A stretch of DNA of 23,626 nucleotides. Origin: Bacteroidota bacterium (GTDB lineage Bacteria > Bacteroidota > Rhodothermia > Rhodothermales > UBA10348). The translations under genes were made by a program, and so were the position numbers. The stretch lies in NCBI GenBank assembly GCA_004356385.1, contig SMXL01000104.1, forward strand, positions 1 to 23,626. Direction: 5' to 3'. The notes beneath the pieces were generated by a model that did not search any database, was not told the DNA's origin, and saw nothing but the letters and a program-made list of their open reading frames with translations. Positions 16,264-23,626 of this stretch are shown here, piece after piece (positions within the stretch are counted from its first letter, which is position 1; each line of letters starts with the position of its first letter).

Positions 16264-18774
16264 TCACACGGTTGCGCTTGTGCTACTCACTTCTGAAAGG
16301 CCGTTCACAGTTCCCTTCTGACTTTCCGATTCCGTTACCGCGAACATGACTTTCGGATTCTTGACGGCTCGAATTTCCAACACCAGATCGACGATCTCGT
16401 TCATTCTTTTGGTGTATTCAATTTTCAAGCCTCGTAGAGCCGATGGTTTGATTTCTTCGATGTCCGTCTGATTTCTTTCAGGAAGAAATACTTTCTTGAT
16501 TCCAGCTCTTTTTGCAGCCAGCACCTTCTCCTTGATCCCGCCTACGGGTAAAATCAGACCTCTGAGAGTTATCTCGCCGGTCATCGCCACATTGTTTCTA
16601 ACACGACGTTGCGTATAAATGGAGATTAGGGCTGCAAGCAGGGCCACCCCGGCCGATGGACCATCTTTAGGGACAGCACCGGCTGGAACGTGAACATGCA
16701 GGTCCCAATACTTGAAGGCGGCGTCGGGAATGCCCCAATCGGAGGCATTAGCTTTTACGTAGGAGAGGGCGGCCTGAGCCGATTCCTTCATCACATCGCC
16801 TAGCTGTCCGGTTAAGATCAGCCGTCCGTTGCCTCTGGAGACCGACGCTTCGATAAACAAGATATCGCCGCCCACAGGTGTCCACGCCAGACCCGTAGCG
16901 ACACCCGGGACTTTCGTCCGTTCAGCGCTATCCGAGAAAAATTTACGCGCTTTGAGATATTCCTCAATATTCGACTCCTGGACGTCTTCGCCTTTGGACT
17001 CACCCATGGCAATCTTTTTCGCAACACCTCTGGCCACGGATCCGATGGTTCTCTCCAGCTGCCTGACACCAGATTCTCTTGTGTATCCGTCGATAATCAG
17101 CCGAAGGGCGCCGTTCGATAACGAAAACTGCTTCTTGGTCAATCCGTTTCGCTCGACTTGTCTCGGCAGCAGAAACTGCTTCGCAATACGGAGCTTTTCG
17201 CCCTGTGTGTAGCCATTGATTTCGATGACTTCCATCCGATCCCGGAGAGGAGCCGGAATCATGTCCAGGTAATTTGCGGTGGCAATAAACAAGACATTTG
17301 ACAGATCGCAATCCAATTCCAAATAGTGGTCATTGAATGCGTTGTTTTGCTCGGGGTCGAGAACTTCCAGCAACGCAGACGAGGGGTCGCCACGAAAATC
17401 GGATCCGAGCTTATCGACTTCATCCAGCATAAAGACCGGATTCGCTGTTCCGGCCTTTTTCATTCCCTGTACGATTCTTCCCGGCAAAGCCCCAACATAG
17501 GTCCGTCGGTGACCTCGGATTTCAGCTTCGTCCCGGATGCCGCCCAGACTCATGCGCACAAATTTCCGATCTAATGCTCTCGCGATGCTCTTGCCCAGGC
17601 TCGTTTTTCCAACACCAGGAGGTCCATAAAAACAGAGTATTGGAGCCTTCATGTCGCCCTTCAGCTTGAGAACGGCCAGATACTCCAAAATTCGTTGTTT
17701 AACCTGTTCCAGTCCGTAGTGGTCTTCGTCGAGAATCTTGGCCGCACGTTTTAAATCGAGTTGGTCTGTCGAATACTCCTGCCACGGTATGTCTAAGATC
17801 CAATCGACATAGTTCCGCGTGACGGCATAGTCAGGAGAGGCCGGATTCGAGCGTGCAAGTTTTTCCAATTCCTTGGTAAATGCTTCTCGGACGTGCTCAG
17901 GAAGCGGCTTTTTATCGCCGCGTTCGCGCAGTTCGCGAACTTCACCGGCGGTGCCTTCACTTTCCCCCAGCTCATCTTGAATGGCTTTCAACTGCTGACG
18001 AAGCAGGTATTCTCTTTGCTGCTGGTCGACGTCGGTTTTGACTCGACTTCGAATTTCCTCAGACAGTTGCAGCACCTGCAGCTCCTGATTCAAGTGGTTC
18101 ATCACTTGTTCGGCGCGATCGATCAGGGGCAACGTCTCCAGCAGCTTCTGCTTATTGTCGACATCGATCTGTAAATTTGATGCGATGAAGTGAATCAGAA
18201 AGGTCGGCGAGTCTATGTTTTGGATCGCGTATGCAGCCTCACTCGGCAGATTGGGTGATAGGTTTACGATCTGAACCGCTAGCTCCTTCACCGAGCGGAT
18301 ACGAGCCTGAATTTCTACACTCTTGACCTGTACGTCCTCGACTACCGGTTTTACTGTCGCAGTGAAGTAGGGCTCCGTGGCAATAAACTCATCGATCGTA
18401 AACCTTCGTTTTCCCTGAATCACAATGGATTTAGAGCCGTCGGGCATTTTGATCAGCTTCAGAATCGTGGCAACGCACCCGTTGCTATAGAGGTCGGACG
18501 GTTCGGGGTCTTCTACTTCGGCACGCCGCTGAGCAACCACGCCGATCAGTTTGTCATTTCCGAAGGCATCCCTGACGAGTCGGAGCGAAGTGTCACGACC
18601 CACGGTGATCGGCAATACGACGCCGGGAAAAAGAACCGTATTCCGAAGTGCCAGAATGGGAAGGCTGTCCGGCACGTCAGACGAGCTCATTTCTTTCTCT
18701 TCATCCGCCGTCGGTAGCGGAATGGCCTGTTCCAAATCATCTTCATCAATGAGCAAAAAGGGATCCTGAATCAT
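16264..18774 (-). CDS. lon: ATP-dependent protease La (Lon)
   Basis: Lon unfolds and degrades damaged and regulatory proteins in the cytoplasm. The 836 residues give the full LonA layout. The N-terminal substrate-binding domain begins LPILALRNTVLFPGVVLPI. A helical region with QQQREYLLRQQLKAIQDELGE follows. The AAA+ motor has Walker A GPPGVGKTS (Lys390) and Walker B VFMLDEVDKLG. The C-terminal protease domain has Ser707 in KDGPSAGVALL and Lys750 in GGIKEKVLAAKRAG, a Ser-Lys dyad spaced by 43 residues as in E. coli (679/722). ATG 18774 (MIQDPFLLIDEDD) is preferred; GTG 18822 would add 16 residues and overlaps a GGGAGGTG string. Its gene lies 181 bases downstream of the histidine-kinase gene on the same strand. 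An inverted repeat is in the leader. Confidence 0.97.
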   Translation of the reverse strand: MIQDPFLLIDEDDLEQAIPLPTADEEKEMSSSDVPDSLPILALRNTVLFPGVVLPITVGRDTSLRLVRDAFGNDKLIGVVAQRRAEVEDPEPSDLYSNGCVATILKLIKMPDGSKSIVIQGKRRFTIDEFIATEPYFTATVKPVVEDVQVKSVEIQARIRSVKELAVQIVNLSPNLPSEAAYAIQNIDSPTFLIHFIASNLQIDVDNKQKLLETLPLIDRAEQVMNHLNQELQVLQLSEEIRSRVKTDVDQQQREYLLRQQLKAIQDELGESEGTAGEVRELRERGDKKPLPEHVREAFTKELEKLARSNPASPDYAVTRNYVDWILDIPWQEYSTDQLDLKRAAKILDEDHYGLEQVKQRILEYLAVLKLKGDMKAPILCFYGPPGVGKTSLGKSIARALDRKFVRMSLGGIRDEAEIRGHRRTYVGALPGRIVQGMKKAGTANPVFMLDEVDKLGSDFRGDPSSALLEVLDPEQNNAFNDHYLELDCDLSNVLFIATANYLDMIPAPLRDRMEVIEINGYTQGEKLRIAKQFLLPRQVERNGLTKKQFSLSNGALRLIIDGYTRESGVRQLERTIGSVARGVAKKIAMGESKGEDVQESNIEEYLKARKFFSDSAERTKVPGVATGLAWTPVGGDILFIEASVSRGNGRLILTGQLGDVMKESAQAALSYVKANASDWGIPDAAFKYWDLHVHVPAGAVPKDGPSAGVALLAALISIYTQRRVRNNVAMTGEITLRGLILPVGGIKEKVLAAKRAGIKKVFLPERNQTDIEEIKPSALRGLKIEYTKRMNEIVDLVLEIRAVKNPKVMFAVTESESQKGTVNGLSEVSSTSATV

Positions 18775-18825
18775 AAAACGGCCAGTAACTATAAATTGAA
18801 ATTCATGGTCTGCTGAGTACACCTC

Positions 18826-18846
18826 CCAGACGAAATGGTTGTCTGG
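18826..18846 (-). promoter_or_regulatory. Inverted repeat upstream of lon
   Basis: CCAGAC, nine bases, GTCTGG: a perfect 6-bp inverted repeat about 52 bases before ATG 18774. It could be a repressor site or an RNA hairpin in the lon leader. The spacing is like CIRCE (9-N9-9), but the arms are unrelated to CIRCE. Confidence 0.35.
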
Positions 18847-18955
18847 TTTCTCGGCTCCAAATAAGAAAGCGCGTCAGCATGACAGAATAGTAAAAGTTCA
18901 AAAACCAGGCCAAAGCATTTTTCGTGACAATGTGTCCGATTCCTCGTCGATAGGT

Positions 18956-20419
18956 TCACGCTACGGCTCGGATGGCTTCTTCCAGATCGCTGGCTTGAAA
19001 TGGTTTCGGAACAACCGACGCGATGTCGTTCGAATCGACATTTAAGTCGGTGTCTCCAGTAAGTAGAATCACAGGTAGATCCGGATACAATACTCTGATT
19101 TTACGGGCCAATTCACGTCCACTCATTTCTGGCATACCCTGATCCGAAATGACGACATCGAAGGAATGAGTTTCCAATTCGATGAGTGCCTCCAGTGCCG
19201 ACGAAACGGAAGACACTGAATGCCCTCGAAGTTTCAACAGTTTTTCAATCACATTTCGGACCATGTCTTCGTCGTCTACAACGAGTACCGAGACGGGGTC
19301 GTTCGATACATGTTTTTCCGGTGCAACATCATGCCGCGTCGTCCCCGTATGGATTGGGAAGGACAGCGTAAAGGTGGTCCCGAAAGAGAGTTTTGACTTC
19401 ACTTCAATAGATCCTTCGTGTTCCTGCATCACCCCGAAGACCACGGCGAGTCCCATGCCCGATCCGCGACCTCCTTTCGTCGTGAACAAAGGCTCGAAAA
19501 TGCGTTCTCGAACCGCCTGGCTCATTCCCGTGCCGGAATCCTCGACAAGAACCACGACATCGTCTTCCGTATGGCTGGTCGAGATGTTAATTTTTCCGCT
19601 TTCGGGAAGCGCTTGAACTGCATTCAGAATCAGATTGACAAACACGTCTCTAAGCTCGCTAGCCGATCCGAGAATTGGAGGGAGTTCACCCGATTCAAAG
19701 GATAGTTCGATGGAGATTCCCTGTCTGCGCGGTTCGTTATACCAGTATGGCTTTGTCAGGATGACGCAATCCTGGATGAGACTGGTTAGATCGAGAATTT
19801 CGAAGGAAGCCTGCTTCTCCTGTCGTATGTAGCGCTGAATTTTATCCACGAGGGCCGCTCCGTCGTTGGCGGCCTTTTCGATGGTGAGAATGTGTTCATT
19901 CAGCGACTCAGGAATTTCAGTACTGGATTTGGCAAGCGAGATATGGCCGAGTATTCCACTTAATAGATTGTTGAAGTCATGAACAATTCCCATGGTCATT
20001 CGCCCGAGCGTCTCCATCCGATGTTTCTCGGTCTGGTTTTCCGTCCAGCTTTCGGGTTCGGCCAGAATCTCTCCGGTGATTACGATCATTCGACTTCCGT
20101 TACCAGAATCAGCACCGGGAGTGAGTATAGGAATGAAGTGGAGCAAGACAGGAAGCGGTAAATCACGGGCAACTTGTTTCAGCATGAAAACGGCATTCGT
20201 GATCAAAGAACCGCCCGCAGCCTCCTTCAGGTTTTGGCCTGCGATTTCTTTGTCATCGTCAACAAGATTGGTCCAAAGATCTGACAGATCGCCCAGCGTA
20301 CGTTTCCAGGCTTCGTTTCGAAAAAGGACTTCGCCGCTGGCCGTGCACGAAGAAACCAGAATCTCCGGTTCGACGGTGGCGACGGACTGTTGAACGTCTG
20401 ACTGTTGAGAGTCTGACAT
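18956..20419 (-). CDS. Soluble hybrid sensor histidine kinase with receiver domain
   Basis: This is a two-component protein with kinase and receiver in one chain. There is no membrane segment or signal peptide in the 487 residues, so it senses something in the cytoplasm. The N-terminal ~120 residues look PAS-like (SCTASGEVLFRNEAWKRTLG). The phospho-acceptor is His147 in MGIVHDFNNLLSGILGH, the HDFNNLL-type H box. The ATPase part has LILNAVQALPESGKI (N box), VEDSGTGM, FEPLFTTKGGRGSGMGLAVV and FGTTFTLSFP. A CheY-like receiver (about 375-487) has VVDDED, the acceptor Asp426 in VISDQGMPEMSG, the LLTGDTD switch region and the VPKPF lysine. There is no output domain, so phosphate probably moves on to a separate partner or the receiver tunes the kinase. 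It lies upstream of lon on the same strand and divergent from cbs. Confidence 0.93.
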   Translation of the reverse strand: MSDSQQSDVQQSVATVEPEILVSSCTASGEVLFRNEAWKRTLGDLSDLWTNLVDDDKEIAGQNLKEAAGGSLITNAVFMLKQVARDLPLPVLLHFIPILTPGADSGNGSRMIVITGEILAEPESWTENQTEKHRMETLGRMTMGIVHDFNNLLSGILGHISLAKSSTEIPESLNEHILTIEKAANDGAALVDKIQRYIRQEKQASFEILDLTSLIQDCVILTKPYWYNEPRRQGISIELSFESGELPPILGSASELRDVFVNLILNAVQALPESGKINISTSHTEDDVVVLVEDSGTGMSQAVRERIFEPLFTTKGGRGSGMGLAVVFGVMQEHEGSIEVKSKLSFGTTFTLSFPIHTGTTRHDVAPEKHVSNDPVSVLVVDDEDMVRNVIEKLLKLRGHSVSSVSSALEALIELETHSFDVVISDQGMPEMSGRELARKIRVLYPDLPVILLTGDTDLNVDSNDIASVVPKPFQASDLEEAIRAVA

Positions 20420-20573
20420 GAATATCGATCGTACTCCTTAGGGCTGTTGACTGGAAGGATCCATTATCGGTTCACAATATTCTCGTCCGATTCACGACCT
20501 CAAGAGAGAACCCGACTTACGCGATACCGTACATTTACCGCAAATTTGTCCGGCAGGAAACCGATTGAATTCA

Positions 20574-20609
20574 AACGAGTGTTTCTTGCGTTCGAACGAG
20601 CGTTGCTCG
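20574..20609. promoter_or_regulatory. Operator-like repeats between the histidine kinase gene and cbs
   Basis: Two copies of AACGAGYGTT (20574-20583 with T, 20595-20604 with C) start 21 bases apart, two helical turns. Between and over them lie the perfect palindrome CGTTCGAACG (20589-20598) and a CGAGC-GTT-GCTCG hairpin (20597-20609). They end 30 bases before the cbs ATG, in the 220-base divergent interval. A GAAATATA (TATATTTC on the minus strand) just beyond could serve the kinase gene. Confidence 0.4.
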
Positions 20610-20639
20610 CGCGAAATATAGCAAAATCGAAATCCCCTT

Positions 20640-22079
20640 ATGTGGCACGAGAGCATTCTTGATACCATTGGTAATACACCGCTCGTCAGAGTGAAAAAAG
20701 TAGTACCGTGGCGCAATCTGACGGTTTTAGCGAAGCTCGAATTATTTAATCCGGCTGCATCGGTCAAAGATAGGATCGGACTGGCTATGGTGCAGGCAGC
20801 AGAGAAAGACGGTACGCTGAAACCTGGCGGGACGATTATTGAGGGCACGAGTGGAAATACGGGCGCCGGAGTGGCTCTTGCTGCTATCGCAGGAGGTTAC
20901 AAATGCATTTTCACGACGACCGATAAACAGAGCCCTGAAAAGGCGGATATGCTGAGGGCCCTGGGAGCGGAAGTTCATGTCTGCCCTACAAATGTAGAAC
21001 CAGAAGATCCTCGATCTTATTACTCGGTCGCGAAGCGTTTGTCCGAGGAGATCCCAAATTCAGTGTACCTGAACCAATACGACAATCCGGCCAACACAGT
21101 TGCCCACTTCGAGACCACTGGCCCCGAGCTCTGGGACCAAACGGAGGGGAAAATTACGCACTTTGTTGCCACCTCCGGGACCGGAGGCACGATCAGTGGC
21201 ACAGCCAGGTATTTGAAGGACAAAAATCCTGACATCAAAGTGATTGGTGTCGATCCTTTTGGCTCTGTGTACTACAAGTATTTTTTTACAAGGGAATTTG
21301 ACAGCAAGGAAATCTATCCCTACGTGACCGAAGGGGTGGGAGAAGACATTCTTGCAGGTAACATGGACTTCGATCTAATCGACGATTTCGTTCGTGTGAC
21401 GGATAAAGACTCGATGTTATTCACGAGACGGCTCGCCAAAGAAGAGGGGTTATTTGTAGGCCAATCCAGTGGTATGGCCGTAAAGGGCGCTCTTCAGTGG
21501 ATGGAGGAGCATTATGACGAGTTGACGGAAGACGATGTTATCGTAGTGCTTTTCCCGGATTCCGGGTTCAGATATCTGTCGAAGACCTACAACGATGTGT
21601 GGATGAGAGATCATGGATTCCTTGAACACGCCCCCGATCTTTCTCTTGCAGATGTGCTGGCCGCACGCTCATCTAGACCTGCTGTCGTCTCGATCTCTCC
21701 AGACGACTTGTTAGGCACCGCAGCAGATATCATGATGGAACACGGAATTTCTCAGCTTCCCGTTATCACGGACGGCAAGGTTGTTGGAAGCATTACCGAA
21801 TCGGATGTGTTGAATCATCTTATGGATAATCCCGAGGCACGAAGCGAAACGGTTGCCACTGCCATGGGCGAACCTCCTCAGATTGTACCTCCCAGTATGC
21901 ATTTGCAACAACTGGTTGAGCGACTGAGTTCTCCACCCGGGGCTGTTCTCGTGGAACGAGAGGCCAAGAATGAATTCGATATTATCACGAAGATTGATTT
22001 GATCGGCATTCTTTCGAAGAGAATGCTATCCAGTCAAAACGGAATTGAATCTACTACAGACTCCAAACTCAACTCCTAA
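20640..22079 (+). CDS. cbs: PLP-dependent cystathionine beta-synthase with C-terminal CBS pair
   Basis: The catalytic domain is a fold-type II PLP enzyme of the cystathionine beta-synthase/cysteine synthase family. It begins SILDTIGNTPLVRVKKV, carries the Schiff-base lysine as Lys43 in NPAASVKDRIGLAM, the substrate/carboxylate loop EGTSGNTG (68-75), the phosphate-cradle loop TSGTGGTISG, and PDSGFRYLSKTYND near 318. After about residue 345 come two CBS motifs (AVVSISPDDLLGTAADIMM with VVGSITESDVLNHLM, then MGEPPQIVPPSMHLQQLV with ITKIDLIGILS), which usually bind an adenosyl ligand and regulate activity. There is no N-terminal haem domain. Expected reaction is serine (or O-acetylserine) plus homocysteine to cystathionine; a cysteine-synthase role cannot be excluded from sequence alone. 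No cystathionine gamma-lyase is next to it. ATG 20640 fits the family start. Confidence 0.9.
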   Translation: MWHESILDTIGNTPLVRVKKVVPWRNLTVLAKLELFNPAASVKDRIGLAMVQAAEKDGTLKPGGTIIEGTSGNTGAGVALAAIAGGYKCIFTTTDKQSPEKADMLRALGAEVHVCPTNVEPEDPRSYYSVAKRLSEEIPNSVYLNQYDNPANTVAHFETTGPELWDQTEGKITHFVATSGTGGTISGTARYLKDKNPDIKVIGVDPFGSVYYKYFFTREFDSKEIYPYVTEGVGEDILAGNMDFDLIDDFVRVTDKDSMLFTRRLAKEEGLFVGQSSGMAVKGALQWMEEHYDELTEDDVIVVLFPDSGFRYLSKTYNDVWMRDHGFLEHAPDLSLADVLAARSSRPAVVSISPDDLLGTAADIMMEHGISQLPVITDGKVVGSITESDVLNHLMDNPEARSETVATAMGEPPQIVPPSMHLQQLVERLSSPPGAVLVEREAKNEFDIITKIDLIGILSKRMLSSQNGIESTTDSKLNS

Positions 22080-22104
22080 TTCAGGATCTAGACAGGCTTT
22101 TGAA

Positions 22105-22440
22105 ATGAAGAACGGAAACGACCCCCGGAACGACGGACAGAAAGAAGCACAACAACTCAATATCGAATTGACCGAAGAAATTGCCGAGGGGGTGTATTCC
22201 AATCTCGTCATGTTGGCGCACTCTTCAGAGGAGTTTATTCTCGATTTCATTCGTGTAATGCCTGGCGTGCCGAAAGCCCGGGTGAAGAGCCGGATCATCG
22301 TAAGTCCACCGCATGCGAAACGACTGCTGAGGGCACTTTCTGATAATATTGATCGATACGAACGGGCTCACGGCGAAATCGAAGACTCACCATCTCCAGG
22401 TCCAGCCGTTCATTTTGGCATGCCCGGTGGGGAAGCCTGA
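22105..22440 (+). CDS. DUF3467 family protein
   Basis: This is a small protein of unknown function that I recognise as DUF3467 from its core: LNIELTEEIAEGVYSNLVML, SSEEFILDFIRVMPGVPKA, VKSRIIVSPPHAKRLLRAL. The core is followed by a helix with DNIDRYERAHGEI and a Pro/Gly-rich tail. ATG 22105 (MKNGNDPRNDG) gives 111 residues, a normal size. The frame opens earlier (ATG 22045), but that would overlap the end of cbs by 35 bases and adds unrelated residues. It starts 25 bases after the cbs stop and is probably co-transcribed with it. It is likely cytoplasmic, with no membrane segment. It converges with the lptG-type gene. Confidence 0.85.
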   Translation: MKNGNDPRNDGQKEAQQLNIELTEEIAEGVYSNLVMLAHSSEEFILDFIRVMPGVPKARVKSRIIVSPPHAKRLLRALSDNIDRYERAHGEIEDSPSPGPAVHFGMPGGEA

Positions 22441-22444
22441 CGAT

Positions 22445-22479
22445 CCAGGGACGCCTGGCAGTGCGGCTGCTGGCCGGCC
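22445..22479. terminator. GC-rich inverted repeats between convergent genes
   Basis: The 43-base gap between the DUF3467 and permease stops is about 74% G+C. It holds CCAGG-GACG-CCTGG (22445-22458), GCAG-TGCGG-CTGC (22458-22470) and the palindrome GGCCGGCC (22472-22479). No T tract follows on either strand, so a bidirectional terminator is possible but unproven. Confidence 0.35.
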
Positions 22480-22483
22480 TGCT

Positions 22484-23569
22484 CTATTTGCGCACCCGCC
22501 AGAGGATGATCGCGGCGATCAACACGAATACGACGTGGGGAAGCCACGATGCCATTGCAGGCGACAGAGATCCCGTATATCCGAAAGGCTCTATGATTTT
22601 TACCAGGGATAGATAGGCGAAGGCAATAAACATCCCGATTCCGAGTAGAACAGCCTGCCCGCCTCTCCGGCGTACGGACGATAGAGGCACGCCTAGTATA
22701 ACCAGGATCAAGTTCGCGAAAGGGTAAGAGAATTTGCTATAGTAGAGCACAAGGGGAATTCCGATTCTATCTGCCCCGGAGCGTCGTAATTCGTCAATGT
22801 ACTGCCTGCCTTCGTCGATGGTCATCTCCTCCATGTCTCCTTCTGTTCTTGCAAGATCTCTTGGGAAGATGGTCAGCACGGTGTCTAGCACTTCCAGCAC
22901 TCTTCGCGATTCAATCCCGCTGATGGAAAATGTTCTGACAACCGGATCGACGAAATGCCATGTGCTGGTTGAATCGACCCAGTACATCCGAATGGCATCG
23001 ATACGTTTAATAAGACGTCGCTCGTCGTCAAACGTGTGTAGAGAGACTGTCGTGGCCGTCGCTCGTACTTCGTCGAAAAAACCGACACTCAGAATACTCC
23101 CTGGGCTATTCTGTCGGTGAATATTGCTGCGGTCCATTCGACCGGAGGCATCCTTGGTATAATCCTGCTCGAATTGAATTCGGACCCGGTTCGTAGTTGG
23201 AACGACCCACCCGTTGAACCAGAACATGACTCCGGTCACGAGAAGGCCTACGACGATGTAGGGTACCAATATCCGATAAAGGGAAACACCGCACGTTTGC
23301 AGGGTTGAGATCTGGAGGTTTTGCGCGAGTCTGCCGGTGAGATAAATGGCAGAGATAAAAAACGCGAGCGGTGAGACGAGGTGAATAATTTCAGGTACAT
23401 AATTCGGGTAGTAGAGCAAAAATACATCCCGAGTCTCGGCGCCTCGATCCAGAAAATCGTCGATATATTCGACGTAATGCAGGACAATAAAGAAAACAAT
23501 CAGGCCTCCGATCAGGGCGAGATATCCACCCAGCAGTCGTCTTGCGATGTGAATATCAATCTTGGTCAC
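22484..23569 (-). CDS. lptG: LPS export permease, LptG/LptF (YjgP/YjgQ) family
   Basis: This family provides the inner-membrane permease that, with LptB ATPase, extracts lipopolysaccharide and pushes it along the Lpt bridge. The 361 residues have the expected six-helix plan. Three N-terminal spans are near residues 11-33 (GGYLALIGGLIVFFIVL), 61-81 (LVSPLAFFISAIYLTG) and 101-123. A periplasmic beta-jellyroll region runs from about 125 to 270. Three C-terminal spans begin near 280 (FANLILVILGVPLSSVRRRGG, LLGIGMFIAFAYLSLVKII and the final HVVFVLIAAIILWRV). LptG is more likely than LptF given the single-copy start KIDIHIARRLLGGYL, but I cannot be certain. The start is GTG 23569; all three minus-strand frames upstream are open, so an upstream gene may overlap or abut it. 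Confidence 0.88.
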   Translation of the reverse strand: MTKIDIHIARRLLGGYLALIGGLIVFFIVLHYVEYIDDFLDRGAETRDVFLLYYPNYVPEIIHLVSPLAFFISAIYLTGRLAQNLQISTLQTCGVSLYRILVPYIVVGLLVTGVMFWFNGWVVPTTNRVRIQFEQDYTKDASGRMDRSNIHRQNSPGSILSVGFFDEVRATATTVSLHTFDDERRLIKRIDAIRMYWVDSTSTWHFVDPVVRTFSISGIESRRVLEVLDTVLTIFPRDLARTEGDMEEMTIDEGRQYIDELRRSGADRIGIPLVLYYSKFSYPFANLILVILGVPLSSVRRRGGQAVLLGIGMFIAFAYLSLVKIIEPFGYTGSLSPAMASWLPHVVFVLIAAIILWRVRK

Positions 23570-23626
23570 GAGAGGAACGGGTTCTTAAGCGCTCCATTTT
23601 CGATGCCAGAAGCGCCGATACAAGGA
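23570..23626 (-). other. Edge sequence upstream of lptG, possible end of another gene
   Basis: These 57 bases read on the minus strand are open in all three frames from the edge. One frame ends in a TGA that overlaps the lptG GTG (as GTGA), one ends TAA about 17 bases before it (...RRFWHRKWSA), and one runs into lptG. A gene end is likely here but which frame is real cannot be told. Confidence 0.2.

Noticed and set aside
18826..18846. CIRCE/HrcA heat-shock element upstream of lon
   Set aside because: Only the 9-base spacer matches; arms are 6 bp and unrelated to TTAGCACTC.
1..23626. Mobile elements, CRISPR arrays, prophage or defence genes
   Set aside because: No transposase, integrase, direct-repeat/spacer pattern, Cas, nuclease or toxin-antitoxin signature seen in any frame.

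Overview
The window looks like chromosomal core genome from a moderate-GC (about 50% by eye) Gram-negative bacterium of the FCB group, most likely Rhodothermota/Balneolota or a close Bacteroidota relative. The clues are a GWxTD-domain protein, a DUF3467 protein, a TopA without zinc ribbons, an LptF/LptG-type permease (so an outer membrane with LPS), an ACT-domain TyrA, and very few Shine-Dalgarno sequences in front of genes. The placement is inference from gene content; no rRNA or other marker is present. I see no transposase, integrase, phage gene, CRISPR array, tRNA or rRNA.

Layout. Bases 1-1367 hold the 3' part of a GWxTD protein (+), whose stop codon lies one base from that of purE, which runs the other way. 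From 6912 down to 1369 four genes run on the minus strand in the order tyrA, gcvT, ftsK, purE. They cover tyrosine synthesis, glycine cleavage, chromosome segregation and purine synthesis, with gaps of 80-170 bases carrying small hairpins and a candidate promoter. Divergent from tyrA is a plus-strand run: glutaryl-CoA dehydrogenase, a possible tiny membrane ORF, a small membrane/coiled-coil protein and rsgA. topA (-) converges on rsgA and is divergent from ppdK (+), with a 322-base gene-free interval between topA and ppdK. After ppdK come two small unknown plus-strand genes. lon (-) converges on them, and a soluble hybrid histidine kinase/response regulator (-) lies upstream of lon. A PLP enzyme with CBS domains (cystathionine beta-synthase type) and a DUF3467 gene run plus-strand, convergent with a minus-strand lptG/lptF gene that reaches the right edge.

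Most of the window is housekeeping. The less explained parts are the tandem small genes at 15678-16234, which appear to be diverged paralogues, one with a histone-H1-like lysine tail; the small-membrane-protein region at 8265-8825; the operator-like repeats between the histidine kinase and cbs; and a tandem 12-mer abutting the topA start. I found no clear new multi-gene defence or biosynthetic system. The small-protein pair is the best candidate for something undescribed.
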